This document shows, in pieces, positions 37,501 to 50,348 of a stretch of 64,000 bases of DNA (the stretch's first letter is position 1; every line of letters begins with the position of its first letter). The DNA is from Spirodela intermedia. Lineage: Eukaryota > Streptophyta > Magnoliopsida > Alismatales > Araceae. The stretch lies in assembly GCA_902729315.2 (NCBI GenBank), contig LR746272.1:3258035-3322034 (forward strand), given 5' to 3'. A program made the translations under genes and the position numbers. The notes beneath the pieces were generated by a model. The model did not search any database. It saw only the letters and a list, made by a program, of their open reading frames with translations, and was not told where the DNA came from.

Positions 37501-40500
37501 GCAAAAGAGTATCTGTAACATCAGAAGCAAGATCTCCCACAAAAATAGAATGATCAGAGCTGACCTCTGAACGCCTATCCCCCATGCTAAATGTGGCCCA
37601 GTTTATTCGAAAAAGCTGATCCGTATTGGGCATTATCATGCCATTAAAACTCTGCAGAACCTTTTCAGCTGCTGCATGTGAATAAAATTCCACGAAGCCA
37701 TACCCCTCTGACTGACCAGTTTGCTTATTGCGGATAACTTTCACCAAAACTACCTACAGGGCATACAGGAGTAGAATGAAAGACATCAAACGTTGTAAAG
37801 GAAAATATATAACAAATATAATCAGGTATACATTCGTCAATTGAAAACGTATTCCTTCAGCTTAACAAAAACGTACATCTCAAAGAAAACACTGAATAGA
37901 AATCCAACCAAAGAGGAGAACACTGTCCTTTAAAAATCAGAAACATACGGGAAATGGAAAATTAAATTCAACCACTTTCCATAATCTTATACAGATCATA
38001 TCTGTGAAGACGGCAAAAAGTGATAATTATAGAAACATCAGAGAATATTTAGAATTTATGAATCTAATTCGGAAACTTCTGTTACAGCAAAGCATCCCAA
38101 TAAATCATTAACATAAGATATTTCCAATAACAGTAAAAGCTTCAGGTGTGAGTTTGTAGATACGTTCATATTTCCATCCTATCTAGCAGATAAATGAAAA
38201 ACTGAAAACAAAAACACTGATTGAAACCCATTGACGCCATTTCATTCAATATTCTTTTAATGAGCTTTACAAGTGATTGGAGAAACTACAGTAAAGATAA
38301 TCACAATTATTAAATTCAATGACAAAGAAAGTATAGGCAACCAAAAAGATGGAATGCACAACTATGAAACAGAAACAAAAGTATTAACTCACAAGAGGTG
38401 CGAGATACCAGATATCTGAAGGCCTTAACAAAAGCATTCTGTTTAAGTGGGTGCTTTTCCAATTTGCAGTACATTCATACCAGATATCAACAGTTGACAG
38501 AACAAAAATTGGAACACACAGCAACAAGGTACTGGTGGTCTTACTAGACCATGAATCTACAACCTACTCCCTTGGCAACAAGGTGAGGTGTGCAGATGTG
38601 GTCCCTAGTTTTATATATGATTGAAAAGAATGAGATGAATTGCATACTGTTAAATTGTAAAATATGAGACCATAGTCAGACTACTCAAATCACACAAATA
38701 TAGTATGCAGTGAAATAACTGTAGCAATCATCTTTTCTTTACGTTAATCAAATGTATGACTTCACGCATTCTGGTTGCATAACTATTTGTTAGAAAAAAA
38801 TTAAGAAATGTCATTGTAGAGCAATAAACTGCTGGCCTTCCAATGCTGCATTAGATGAACTGACTAAGATACTAGGCAAATAAGACACGAGTTTACAAAG
38901 AAGAACTGACGCGGAAGAGATCCCCTGTCGTTCATGTCATTAATACATGCCAACAGCTGCTTGTGCATACCTACTAAAAACCATCTGCTGCTATCGCTTG
39001 CATTCAAGAAGCACCCAAAGAGTGATGAACTAAATATTCAAGCCCTTTGCGTGGCCGAAGGGTGATGCCAATGTGAACAGATGCATCCGTAATTGATAAA
39101 TGCATACCTGAATGACAGTTCACATTTGGCTGAAAACAAATGCACAAAACAGTTTGCATTCAGTACAAACAGCATTCACATCTACCATTACTTTTCTATG
39201 CACTGACAAATGCAAACATTTACAGTGATTCGCAACACTTACATTTGTGTCCCCAATAAAAGTTTAAGGGTACTGTTTACAGATAAAAATAAACCATATA
39301 GCATTAGTGTGATGTGTTTGGGAAGAGCAAACGGTAGAGCAGATGCAACCCAGGAGACAAAATGCTGACGACCAAAATCCAAGCAACCCAGCAGATCCCT
39401 TATTAGGCTGCTCACATAGGAGGTCTGGATGCCATTGGGCATCTCCAGCATATTGTTCTACAGGCTACACGTTAAAAACCATGGACCTCACGTAGAACAT
39501 GAGAAACATCCCCTTTAACATCAACTATAATAAACGCACACAGCCTAATGGTGCCACAGGTACGAGATGAAGTCCCAACTAATCATGTGACTCTCTACAG
39601 CAGTGGGTGAAGCACGTCGTGCCAAGATACAAGTGTTGTAGATCATATAAAAAAGGAATGAAATGAAAAGTTATTGAGAAAAAAGTAAGCCAATACAGAA
39701 ATCATGCAAAAAATTCCTCCTCAGAGGTACACATACACAAGACAAACCAAAAGATTGTATGTCAGTGCCCAAAGCATCCCAGCAAAGTAGATAAACTCTG
39801 ACAAGTCGGTTCAGGCGTCAATATTTCCCAGTCATGATCCACATTGGAATTGACCATGTCAGCCATCCAAATGTCAAATGAAACCCCCATGAGGATCTGC
39901 CAAGTTGACGATTGGATACAGGTCACAAGGTCTCAATGTTAAGTAGGCCCAACACCTATGTGGCTCGTGCTGTATGATGCCACAACTGCACTATACCCAA
40001 ATAATTCAATAAAATAGAGAAAAAAATAGAAGAATGCATCTAGAAGATTCAGTGTCTAAATATTAATCTCCTATTAAAAACAGAGGGAGAAAAATGCATA
40101 CAGGTGAATTATAAACTGTTGTGCCGCCCAAACCATTTCCAGGCCTATTGTCAAACACTGGAGGCAACAATAGAAGTTGCAACAAAAGACAAGGAAGACA
40201 AAGAGGAAGTCATTGACTACATAAGAGCATGAACTTCCACAATGAAAGCTTTGATGAGTGCAGCACTAAAAAAAAACCCTAAAAAGCCTGAGTATCAAAG
40301 CTAAGTAATTCTGACAGGTACTATTTGAAACTATCTCAGTTTCTGACATTTCCAAATTAGAAAGTAAATTCAGTTCAGTCAGCCCGAGGATAAATATCAT
40401 CCAACTTCTCCTATAACACTCCTAATTTCAATCCCCCAATGTCATGACAAAATATATTTCTCTTCTTCCTAGTACTAACTGATAAATGGAAGGGGTGCGC

Positions 40501-43341
40501 CATGTGGAATTCAAGAAGTTCCTGGTGAAAATTTAGTCATTTGCAGTGGAGACACAAAAGAACGGAATTGAAGCCAAGAAACGTGAACAAAACCAGTCAC
40601 TACCTCTACAAAAGGCACTTGATGTTGAAGTACTTGAACATGCATATTCTAAAAAGTCAAGCAAACAAAATCGAAAATACATCAAGAAACACTCATCCCA
40701 AGAGCACTTCCAAATTAGTCATTCAACTATTCTGTAACCTAATACTGGATCGGGATCATGACAATATGAAATCCGGTAGAGAAAAAAATAAACTAGATCA
40801 AGAAATTGTGTTTTGTTCAATATTTGATGGAGTTCGGATCTCATAAATGGGCTTCCATTGAATAGCATGGTTACATTTGTGTAGTATACATACTCTACAT
40901 AAATGGCAGCAATGTATGAAATGCATCTATCAGACCAGCCGAGCACTTCATCATAAATAGAGACAGAAGATTGCTGGTGAATGTAGTCTGGAAACTAGTG
41001 AGATCATTGGGCACCAATCTCCTTTAGCATAAAAGGAGATAAAATTAACAGCATTGACGAGCAATAAAAGGACATTGGAGAAAACGAGTACAGCAGCTTA
41101 ACTTTTGTCCTCGAGTAAAATGGAGTAAATAACAGAGACAGAAGTCGAGCATCATAGGGCCACTAAGAAGGTATTACAGAAAGCTATACTTCCACAAACA
41201 ACCACTGAGTATGAGGCAGAACACAAAATTTTATATGAAAAGAACATATTATAGAGACAACATCTTTCCGAGAAAACCAGCCAAGCAGTCATAAATAGGC
41301 TACTGGATTGTAGTCAGTAGGAGAGGCAGAATCATATACTTCGGGAACTATCTAATAGGAGTTTAGCAAATGAGCAAATCCACCATCATCCTGTACTGGA
41401 AAATGGTCTCTTTTCTAGCCCATGCTATTCTTCTTTACTGCATTTCTCTTGGTGTTTAAAGAAGAATTTTTATGCTCCAGAAAAGAAGAATAACACCTCT
41501 AAACACTTATTTTATTTGTTCTAGGGTGATTCATCTTGGAAGATGGAAGCCATTCTTTAAAAACTTATTTTATTTGATAAAAAAACAAGGTAAGAAGCAT
41601 ATTTCAAGAAAGTATGAAGTGAATAACCAGTAAAATCCAATTAAGAATTTGTACTTTTTCCCTGGGCCTACTTCATCACCAACCCGACCAGGATAATGAA
41701 GCAATAACCAATTTACGTAAGACAGATAATACTATTGGGAATCATGTAGCAGTAGTTCTTTTTCTCCACTATTAGATGTTGGGGAAGCATTCACGTGTCT
41801 ATGTCAATCCCTTCCTCTTTGAGAAAATCCATCAATAAAAGACAGGTCTCATCCCCGAACTAGAAACATGATAAATCAGTATACAATTAGCATCTAAGTC
41901 TCATCCAAAAGAACAGCTAGGTCATCTAACCCATATATTGGATGAAAAGAACTGTGACTCAGTACATGCGATCACCTTCTTTTCTTTTCCATGCTATTAG
42001 GAACCACTCGATTTTTTTCTATGAAGCATACTGTCAGCAGTAAACAAATCAGTTGACTTTCAAGAAAAACAATGTCATTTTAAAGCATCCGTATGTCTTT
42101 GTAATCTAGATAGAGCCGTAAGGTAAGTAAGAGATATAACCACATGGATAAAGATTAACTGCTCAAAATCCAGTGCATAATCTGAACAACATGAAAGCAC
42201 CAGTCAACGTTTACTTTAAAACACAAGTCCCAAATCAATAGAGGATTCCTGACGCTGCACACCACAACAGAATGGGACAACTAGAAGGCAACTTAAGGTT
42301 GTTTCACGCTGGATTTTACACGGACTTGGAAAAAAATGCAGGATCAGCCATCAATTAGTTGAAACTAAACCGAAGTAAGGACGCTACAGGAAAAGAAATA
42401 AACCTCAATATTTCTGGCTTCCACGTAGGCGTTACTATATTCTCCCAAACAAAAAGGTTTTCAAGCAAAGAACAGAGCATACATACTTTATTATTCCTAA
42501 TCAAGCAGGTGATTACGTCATATACTAATGGTACTGTCGCATCCATCTTGCATAAACGCCAATCTATAAAATGTTTGAAACCATAATATTGAGAAGAAGC
42601 CCACTGGAAAGCCTACTAATCGAGGAGACAGGAACGCTAATAAGATAGCGATCGTTCTGGACATGTCCATGTGTACTTTCTTTGGTCAGTATCTTCAAAC
42701 AAAATGAAATACATGCCCTCTCTTATAAAATAAAGAAAGCACCAAGATGCGCGACAAAGACAGGTACGGTAGCGAAAAAACCCTAAGCCTTCCCAACAAA
42801 AACCCACAATCAAACGGTTTCCCTCAAAACATCGGAGAGCGAAATAACTAATTTCAGGTCCAGCGTAAGCAATCCCTGGACAGTAACTGTAGTCACCCAC
42901 TTACCAGAGACAGAAGGTTCAGAGAGAAAAACGTAAAGTTTAAGGAGAGGGAAGGAAACGCCTTACCTCACCGGTGTGTCCAAAACAGTGCTGCAGGTAG
43001 TTCTCATCCATCCAATAGTGGAGATCCCCCACCCAGATTGTCCGGTTCTCCTCCGCGGAGCCCTGCTGCTGCGGCTGCTGCATCTGCTGCTGGTGGTACT
43101 GCGGCGGCACCGGGGCAACGTGGTGGTAAGGCAGGTAGTGCGGCGCGAACTGCGGCGGCGGCGGTGGGCCCCCGACCCCCATCATCTGGTGCTGCATAAC
43201 CATGGTCGCCGCCGGGTAAGACATGGCCGGTAGCCACTGCGCTGGAGGCGGTGGCGCCTGCTGCTGGGTCTGCTGCGGCTGCGGCGGCGCCTGCAGCTTC
43301 TGGATTTGGGGGTTGTCAACACCGTTCGTCGATGGCTGCAT
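31553..43341 (-). CDS. RBP47: RBP45/RBP47-type polyadenylate-binding protein with three RRMs
   Basis: Six exons: 43341-42967, 37753-37300, 32294-32236, 32149-32019, 31911-31815, 31711-31553 (TGA). All phases agree, giving 424 aa. A Gln/Pro-rich N-terminus (~15-98) precedes RRM1 (~101-181; IWVGDLHYWMDENYL, GYGFVEF), RRM2 (~194-270; IFVGDLASDV, GYGFVRF) and RRM3 (~297-367; VFVGGLDPNASEEDLRQAFS, CGFVQF), then a Gly/Tyr/Ala-rich tail ending GNQPQVS. RNP1 and RNP2 motifs are intact. Family members bind U-rich and poly(A) RNA in the nucleus and move to stress granules. RRM2 wording (DANTGRSKGYGFVRFGDE) favours RBP47 over RBP45. The upstream GTG-containing extension is ignored; MQPSTNG is the first ATG. 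Introns 1 and 2 are about 5.2 and 5.0 kb. A small extra exon between RRM2 and RRM3 cannot be excluded. Confidence 0.95.
32446..32498. repeat. 9-bp minisatellite (unit CCAGAAAAA)
   Basis: About six tandem copies with one AGAGAAAC variant, ~150-200 bases upstream of the RBP47 intron 2 acceptor. On the transcribed strand it reads TTTTTCTGG repeats, a pyrimidine-rich array. Confidence 0.85.
35160..35870 (+). pseudogene. LINE (L1-like non-LTR retrotransposon) reverse-transcriptase relic
   Basis: The plus strand, read with stops and likely frameshifts, shows ordered RT motifs: LILTCI...HGEPLA (35192 on), RGLR-stop-GGPL at 35255 on (cf. RGLRQGDPLSP), LQYANDTTVV (~35400; the YADD box with D changed to N), GLKVNLSKS (~35494-35520), and after ~35575 LLGYKLGRSPP...LERLDK...SGWKVKLL, matching the downstream LINE block. 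Multiple in-frame stops show it is dead. It lies antisense inside RBP47 intron 2. A short duplication GTATGGGCAGAT occurs at ~35328 and ~35342. Upstream endonuclease, poly(A) tail and target-site duplication were not found. Confidence 0.75.
37754..42966 (-). other. Intron 1 of RBP47-type gene
   Basis: 5.2 kb between GAG|GTAAGG and CCTGTAG|GTA, splitting RRM1 in phase 0. Only short, unrecognised open frames (for example 40541-40846). No element identified. Confidence 0.7.
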
Positions 43342-43534
43342 TGTCTCCACCACTAGAATGAGTACCGAATATGGAAGCTAAGGGCAACCTGTGCCCAGCG
43401 GCCCCGTCGGACTGGGATATGTAGGGAAGCGGTGAGCTGAGGGAGAGCAGCAGCAGCAGAGGAGGAGAGCCGCAGCAGCAGCAGCGGAGCAGCGACGGTG
43501 GGGAAGAGAGATCGGTGAGTTGGGCCTGCGAGAT

Positions 43535-43542
43535 GATTAAAT
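43535..43542 (-). promoter_or_regulatory. TATA-like element of RBP47-type gene
   Basis: TATTTAAT on the minus strand in a GC-rich setting, ~195 bases before the ATG at 43341. Downstream of it the 5' UTR would hold CTG/CAG trinucleotide runs (~43441-43492). Confidence 0.4.
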
Positions 43543-44946
43543 ACCGGCGGCGGCTTTGGCGGAGGATCTTTCTGGGCCGTCCAATGGAGGGAAGGCGATG
43601 CGGTGGGGACCGTTGATCTGGGGAGATCTCGAGCGCCAGAGTTCCGCCAGATCCCCCGCCACGTCACCCTCGTCCCCGCTGCCGATCCCGACCTGCTGGC
43701 CGCCGCCGTAAACCGACGTGGCCGTCTGGTGAACACATGGCCCCGCCGATGGCGCGCACCCATGGCGCTCGGTGGCGGACGTGGCGAAAACGGCACACCA
43801 CTTGTCTATTTAACTGTCTGATTATCAAAGGGATCCGGATTCTGGATCACGTGATCACTCATTCCCTCTCAACGGCCGACGCCAAACTCGGTCAACTCCT
43901 AGTTATAGCTTACGTGGCACGACAGGGACCCACGTGGCGGTCGACAGCTCGACAATAAACAAAGTCCCTTATGAGCATGCCATCCAAGGTAAAACCGCCA
44001 TATTTCACAAAGGGAGCTTTTCATACGAGGAACTGCAGCAAATGGCACGAAAGGGAGTAAAAGACTTTTGTACGCTCCCATTTTATGGGAGCAAAGTGGG
44101 TATCGTGCAATTTCGGGCCTTGATTTTTCCAAAGTCTGAGATTAGTAGTTCGTTGGAGTCAACCATGACTTGTAAGCATCGCTCCTAGTGTGCAATAGAG
44201 TTGACCCCTCGTCCCCAACCCAACCCGTTGACTTAGAGTATTCAAAGGCAACACCTATGGCCCGCCGCGTGTCTCAGTTCACTCCGAGGGTTGACCATTA
44301 CGCACAGCACACATTTTTTTGTAAAATCACTCACTCTTCAGGAGTCAGCCCTCCTCTAGACATCCGATATCGAGAACAGCTTTCTAACACTTGAACGCTG
44401 ACCTATCCTTATAAAGAAGAATACTCGTCAACGTTTTTGGCTCATCAACAGTGATCAGATCAGATCAGCTGGAGCACCCACAATTTAGCAACTCAACGGC
44501 ATACCTTCCATTTGCACGAGACCCCGACATTCTGGCGATGTAGAATTTTCACCCCGTTGACCAAAACAGCAGCAGCTGCTGCTTCACGCATACTAATTCT
44601 GATAAAAAATAAATCTGTTCATCATTAGAGATGTTCTTCTTCGATGCAGCGAAAATCTGGATAGCATTGAAGAAAAAATGAGTGAGCTCCGCTCTAATTT
44701 CACTGGTAATGATGTGGGTCTGAAGCGCCCCGTAGGAACCATGGTGCCAGGCCGAATTCGAGGCCAAAAAAATATACAGCTCGCCCTGTAAAAAGAATGG
44801 CGGCGGATGGATCCTGCCTCTTCCCGCGGTCGCGGATGGTCTCGGCACCTGATCTTTTAAAGCAGGGTGCTGCACTATGCCTGAAAGGGTCCGTTTTGGA
44901 AGAGAGCTATCGCGCCCGCTTCGGGGTCTGCGAAGGGGAGATAGAG
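43543..44946. other. Divergent intergenic region between RBP47-type and HO2 genes
   Basis: GC-rich near both genes. Several short open frames are seen, none recognisable. For HO2 a weak TTTTAAAG at ~44853-44860 might act as a TATA-like element upstream of the ATG at 44947. No mobile element noted. Confidence 0.4.
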
Positions 44947-47900
44947 ATGTTTTCTTCGCCGGTTCGCTCCTTCGCGCCGGTGGTGGGGGAGGCTTTTCCG
45001 CCCCGGAACCGCGGAGATGCTCACCTAGTGCTGCGCCTCAGCAGACCCGGCGGCGCTTTCGCCGCCCGCCGTCGCGGTGGCGGCGGCGGCTACTATCCCC
45101 TTTTCTGCCTCTGTACATCTTATTCTTCTCCCTCTTCGTCGTCCTCTTCTTCGCTTCCGCCCCCTCCTCCCCATTTTACGACCACCACTGCGCCCGTCAC
45201 GCCCTCCGGGGCGACGGTCGTCACCACTACCACGGCATCTGCCCCCGCTGGTTCCGCGGGCCCCGTGGTGAAGAAGAGGAAGCGATACAGGAAGGCGTAC
45301 CCTGGGGAGAGCAAGGGCATAGTGGAGGAGATGAGGTTCGTAGCCATGCGCCTGCGGAACGACGGGTCTAAAGGTCTTGGCGTCGACAATGAAGGAGCCT
45401 GGGAGGACAGCGGCGCAGATACAGGGGAAATGAGCACCGCGGGGGAGGGGGAGACCTGGAAGCCGAGCATGGAAGGGTTCTTGAAGTATCTGGTCGACAG
45501 TAAACTCATCTTTGAAACCCTCGAGCGTACAGTCGACCGGTCAGATGATGTCGCCTGTGAGCATACCAACCCTCGATTCTTCAGATGCGCTCCTCGATTC
45601 TTTTATGGTTTTGGCGGGCGATCTACGTTGGCACCACGCAAATTTTTTACTGGTAGATGACCCGGAGAGCAGACTTCACCTTGAAGTGAAATGCGCCACG
45701 TTCCATTGACTACGCCTTGAAGCAGTACTTGTTGCATCCCTCTGTGTGTGTGCCACCATGAAAGGATCTTTCCAGAGCCCGGGGAAGACTCTTGTCTGCC
45801 TATGGGTAGTTAAATTAACTATAGCTTCTAAAAAAAATAATGGGTTGACCTTGTGCTAAGCTTGCTCCATGGAAGCGGCATTTCCTTCCTTGATGCTTAT
45901 GGTAGATGGCTTGCTCTGGACTGAAAATTTATGAAAGCCCTTGATGTTGTCGGCTCCTCATCTCCTGTACACGAGAGCCATTGGCCTTTTGAATCACCCT
46001 TCACGGCAGGATCAAGTAGCCGACAGGCCAAGTGAATCTCTTTTTTCGGAAGATCTAACTTGATGGGCATGACTATGTGGGCAATGGCCATACGTTTTCT
46101 AGACATAAATGTCAGAGACCACCCCTAACCTTCGTACATTGAAATAACCGATTGTGAGAGCCTTCTTGTTGCCCAATGAAGATGTGCTGGGCTTTTAGTC
46201 CGTTGTCTGTATACCGTGTGGGAACAGTTTTACTGGCCGTTGATAGACGTAGAATGAGTTTTGCTGCAGTTTGTTTTTCCGGCTGAACTGATAATTTCTG
46301 TTTTTATTTGGCATTCATTGTATGGTTCCTCTGTTCCCACGTTTAGATGCTGTTGGGAGTCGTCATCCTTGAATGGCAATGAAGAGAAGTTTCATTTGAT
46401 GTTACATTCTGTCAAGTTTTGCTACATGCTATCTAGGACTCATTATTCATGAAAATTAATGAGGTTTCCCAGTAAAAAAAAAAGATTGAAATATAATTAT
46501 GTCAAGTTTTGCCACATGCTATCTAGGACTTTTGTATTTTTACCAGATGATATCACATTCAACGTCCAGTAACTGGTTAGCTACCTTTCTTGTAGGACAT
46601 TTAGTGATATTCTAACGATTTTTTTTTTACTGGGAAACCTCATCAATTTTCATGAATAATGAGGGTTTAAATGGTTTGGGCGTTGATGATACAAAATGAT
46701 TAAAATTGAGGGCTAGATTTGGTTCTGGTATAGTATTCACCTTTGTGACATTCATTTCGTCATTTTGAATCGAATCGTCCTTTTTAAGAGTTTATTCTTC
46801 TAGGCCTGTCAAACATTTGAGCATGAAAGGGTTATTCTAAGAGTTTATTCCCATAAAGTCTCATTCTCCCTGGCAGTTAAAAGCCGTACTCAAACAAGGA
46901 TGGATCCATGAGGGATAGAATCACTTCTTCTCCTTAAAAATTCTGAGGAGATATTAATGGAAAAGAGAAGTAACAAAAAACCACATTGATTTAATTTTTA
47001 TTTTTTTCCTGCAGATGCTTTTTTTAGGAAGACTGGCTTGGAGAGGTCAAATTGTCTTTCAAATGATCTAGATTGGTTCAGTGGACAAGGCATTGTGATT
47101 CCAACTCCTACTTCTCTTGGGACTACATATGCTGCTTACTTGAATGAACTGGCTGAGAGCAGTGCACCGTCATTCTTATGTCATTTCTACAATATTTATT
47201 TCGCGCATGCAACAGGTGGTCTAGCAATAGGTAAACAGGTAACTATGCGTCCTCTGGCTTAGTTTTGGTTATTCTGCTTCAGAATGTCTAAATGAATGGC
47301 ATATTATTGTGAAATTATTGTTTATTGCTACTGTTGTGACATATGGAACTGTTTCAGTCATTCTAACCTGCACGCATGCTTACTATTTAACCTCTCTTTA
47401 TTCACCAGCGCTTGTGCTAATTGGAAACTTTGCTTGCCTGAGAAATATTAAAAAAGAGCTGACTTATCAACTCATTTGACTCTGGCTCACTTTACCCAAA
47501 TGTTCTGCCTATGCCATTGTTGTCAATTTTTTTGGTTCCAGTGCCATTTATCACCTTCAAAGCCCAACTGCACAACCTCCTCTGTTTCAGACATAATTCA
47601 AGTTGGCTAGAGAATGCCTATGGCCACTAATGTCTGGTCATGACACGACTCCAGAGTGAATAGCCAAGGTAGACTGAATGAAGGTAACATGAGAAAAGCC
47701 GATTAATTCATTACGTGAAACAAAATTAATATGTAGGACTGAAAAAAGTTGAAGAACAAAACTCTAAATATTAAATCAATTGATGAGACATGATAATTAA
47801 TGACACACCTGTCTTATCCATAGTATAATTAGTCTTGATACTAATAAGTGAGATCTACTTGTTCCATCCTGACCTGCATGCTATTGATGCTGGTAAAGAG

Positions 47901-49323
47901 GGAAATACAACAAATTGCATATTTTCCTGCAAACTGATATCAGTATCACTTCTTTAGGTCCTGCTATTGATAATGGTCTCAGTTTACCTTTTCGTCAGAA
48001 AGGTGCTTGATGTTTCGCTACCTTTCAGCCTGGAAATCAGCCAGCATATTGTTATTCATTTCTTTTCTTTTTTTTGATGGCACAAAGCTTTTCGTGAAAA
48101 AGCATCCTTGGGTGTGGGGTCTTTAATGAAATTTATCCAGGGAAAAGATCAGTTAACTTGGATTAGGCGTTGACAAAAGCTGTGTTATCACTTTAAATGC
48201 CATTTGTGACATTGATTAGCCATCCTCTGTATTTCGTCGGGAATGGATATGTAGGTGTCCTAGTACATGGGGAATATTTATCCAATAAAGGTTTTAGGCA
48301 CTAATCTATGGATTAGTTCACAAGTGGACAGATATGCTGTTGCAATTGATGAGGTGCATCACATAAAATGAATGCAATTGTCCTTGTCAACATGATATTT
48401 CTAGTTTATATCTTTCTTGCATTGTCTTGTTGGCTAATAAAGGAATTTAGTTACCAGGTTGGGCACTAATTTATCCTGGTAAGGTTTTAGGTGCTATTTT
48501 ATGAATTATTTCACTAGTGGACATAAATTTTCTGTTGCAATGGACGGAATGCTTCAGAGAAAATGAAGGCAATATTCCTTCTCAACGTGATATTTCTACT
48601 TTATATCATTCTTGCATCTCCTTACTTGGTTTGGTAATAAACGAATTTTAACTCCCAAGTTACGGAAAAAATATGCCAATGAAGTGGTGTATTGAGTGCA
48701 AATAACGTGGGAAATGCTATTGAAAATGTTTCATTTTGGACTTTAGTGATTAATATTATGCCGTGGATTGTGATGTGGCATAACCAATCGAGAGATGAGG
48801 CACTCTACTCTCTGCCTGTATATTGGATCAACCTGAATTCGTTTTGGGGTATCCTTTTTGTTTGCATTCTGGCAAAAGCTCCCATTCAGAAGATTTATTC
48901 TGTTATAACTGCTTAACCATTCATAGACTTGTTTTCTCAAATAGATTATGGGACTATGGATCAACCTGTATATTTGATGCATGAGTATCTTTTAGATGAA
49001 AACTACAGAAAATTAGGGACTATGGTGGACATTTAGCTGTTAGGTTTAGGCAAGCTTGGTTAGCAAAAGTTTCTTTTCAGTCCATGATTTGAATCTTTTA
49101 CTGCTATTCTTGGTCAAGCTGCAAATTCGAAGAATTATGCCCTTCCTACTCTTATTGACAACCACAAATTCCGTTTGAGGCCTTGCTATTTGAGCCTTTA
49201 GATTATAATATTGTTCATTGAAGATTTCAAGACGTCATTTTAAGCAATACTTTAGATTTGATTTCATTCCTCATCAAATAGCATTTTATAAATCCTTTGT
49301 TTTCTAGTGTACATGACCCAAAA

Positions 49324-49368
<45 letters not shown>

Positions 49369-50348
49369 CCCCCTCCTTCCTTTCCTTTTACAGTTCAAAG
49401 TTATGCGAATGGCAGTATTCATTCTTAAAATGTGAGATAATAAAGTGAGACTGCTGTAATTTTTTTGCTCTGAAAGTCATCAGACCTCGAATTGGCTTGG
49501 AAGATCATGTCATCGTGTATATGAGTGGGTTACAGCTTGCAGTCTGAGTCAAGAAGATAGTCATTGCAATTGTTTTTTTAGATGACTTTACTGTCAGAGG
49601 AACACAAGAGGATGTCAGAGAAACTTAAAGAAGTTTGGCCTGATAGTAGAACGCCTCCTTTGGAAATGGAGGATAATTATCATGGAGATGTAGAGAACAG
49701 TTCAGCAAAACTGTATTTCCTGAGTGAAATTTCTGATTGAAGTACTGCTTTTAGTGTATGGTTTGATATTTTGTATTTCTTTTTGATCTCTTCCATGGTT
49801 CACTAAAAGAATGATGTCTTGGTCCACACAATCTCCAACTCGTGGCTGAATAGAGCTGAGTCAAGTTTCGGCTAATCTTTTAAGTGGAAATTAACTTGTT
49901 CTCAACTTTTAAGTGGATTCTCTTATTCACGAATGATTGCATGGTAAAAGGAATGTGTGAGGAGCATATTGTTGCGATTTGCATCAGAAGATCTAATGAT
50001 CTTCCAAGTAACTCCTTGTCCCAGCTTGTAAGCCTTTTCGTCATTCCTCGTGCATAGGTTTCTGAAAAACTCCTTGAAGACCAGGACCTCGAGTTCTACA
50101 AATGGGAGGAGGACGTCTTTGAACTGTTGCAAGGTACAAGAGAAAAACTCAATAAACTCGGAGAGGTATGAGCCTACTGTGACTACGATGTCTACAAATT
50201 TTTTAGGCTTCTTGTGGTCAGTTAAACTAACGTAAACGTCGATGATCTGCTGCAGCACTGGTCTCGAGATGAAAAAAACAGGTGTCTAAGAGAAGCAGCC
50301 AAGTGTTTTCGTTTTCTGGGTCAGATTGTTCGGCTGATCATTCTTTAG
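44947..50348 (+). CDS. HO2: HO2-type plastid heme-oxygenase-like protein
   Basis: Four exons: 44947-45556, 47015-47238, 50058-50165, 50256-50348 (TAG); phases close to 344 aa. The N-terminus (MFSSPVRSF...RPGGAFAARRR) is basic and Ser/Pro-rich, as a plastid transit peptide. The conserved part starts KRYRKAYPGESKGIVEEMRF (~112-131), then WKPSMEGFLKYLVDSKL (~171-187), the TGLERS and SSAPSFLCHFYNIYFAHATGG blocks, VSEKLLEDQDLEFYKWEEDV, and the end LGQIVRLIIL. The residue after MRL is Arg137, where catalytic HO1-type enzymes carry the heme-ligand His (MRLHT), so this is the HO2 class, which binds heme poorly and is thought to lack classical heme oxygenase activity; it is linked to phytochrome chromophore/photomorphogenesis roles. 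An acidic insert (~147-168) is also HO2-like. An in-frame ATG at 44797 would add 50 residues unlike a transit peptide; I prefer 44947. Confidence 0.93.
46411..46530. repeat. 30-bp direct repeat pair in HO2 intron 1
   Basis: The copies at 46411-46440 and 46501-46530 differ at one base (GCTACATGC vs GCCACATGC). They bracket the left arm of a foldback. Confidence 0.85.
46441..46662. repeat. 222-bp foldback/MITE-like inverted repeat in HO2 intron 1
   Basis: 43-base arms (46441-46483 and ~46619-46662), starting CATTATTCATGAAAATT on each strand and ending in GTAAAAAAAAAA, are near-perfect reverse complements. The loop is ~135 bp. Non-coding. Confidence 0.75.
48288..48656. repeat. Tandem duplication (~190-bp unit) in HO2 intron 2
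   Basis: Unit 1 at ~48288-48457 and unit 2 at ~48481-48656 share AAGGTTTTAGG, GTGGACA, CTGTTGCAAT, CAATT/ATTCCTT.TCAAC.TGATATTTCTA, and TTGCAT phrases in order, with clear divergence. Confidence 0.7.
49326..49367. repeat. (TC)n microsatellite in HO2 intron 2
   Basis: About 20 uninterrupted TC units followed by a C-rich run, ~690 bases upstream of HO2 exon 3. Confidence 0.9.

Noticed and set aside
43342-43353. Extension of the RBP47 frame upstream of ATG 43341
   Set aside because: The extension starts with GTG, not ATG, and the natural start MQPSTNG is the first ATG in frame.
44797-44946. N-terminal extension of HO2 from an upstream in-frame ATG
   Set aside because: The 50 added residues are acidic-mixed and unlike a transit peptide, while MFSSPVRSF at 44947 fits one.
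49326-49367. Long TC array considered as a CRISPR-like or regulatory array
   Set aside because: Simple dinucleotide microsatellite without spacers.
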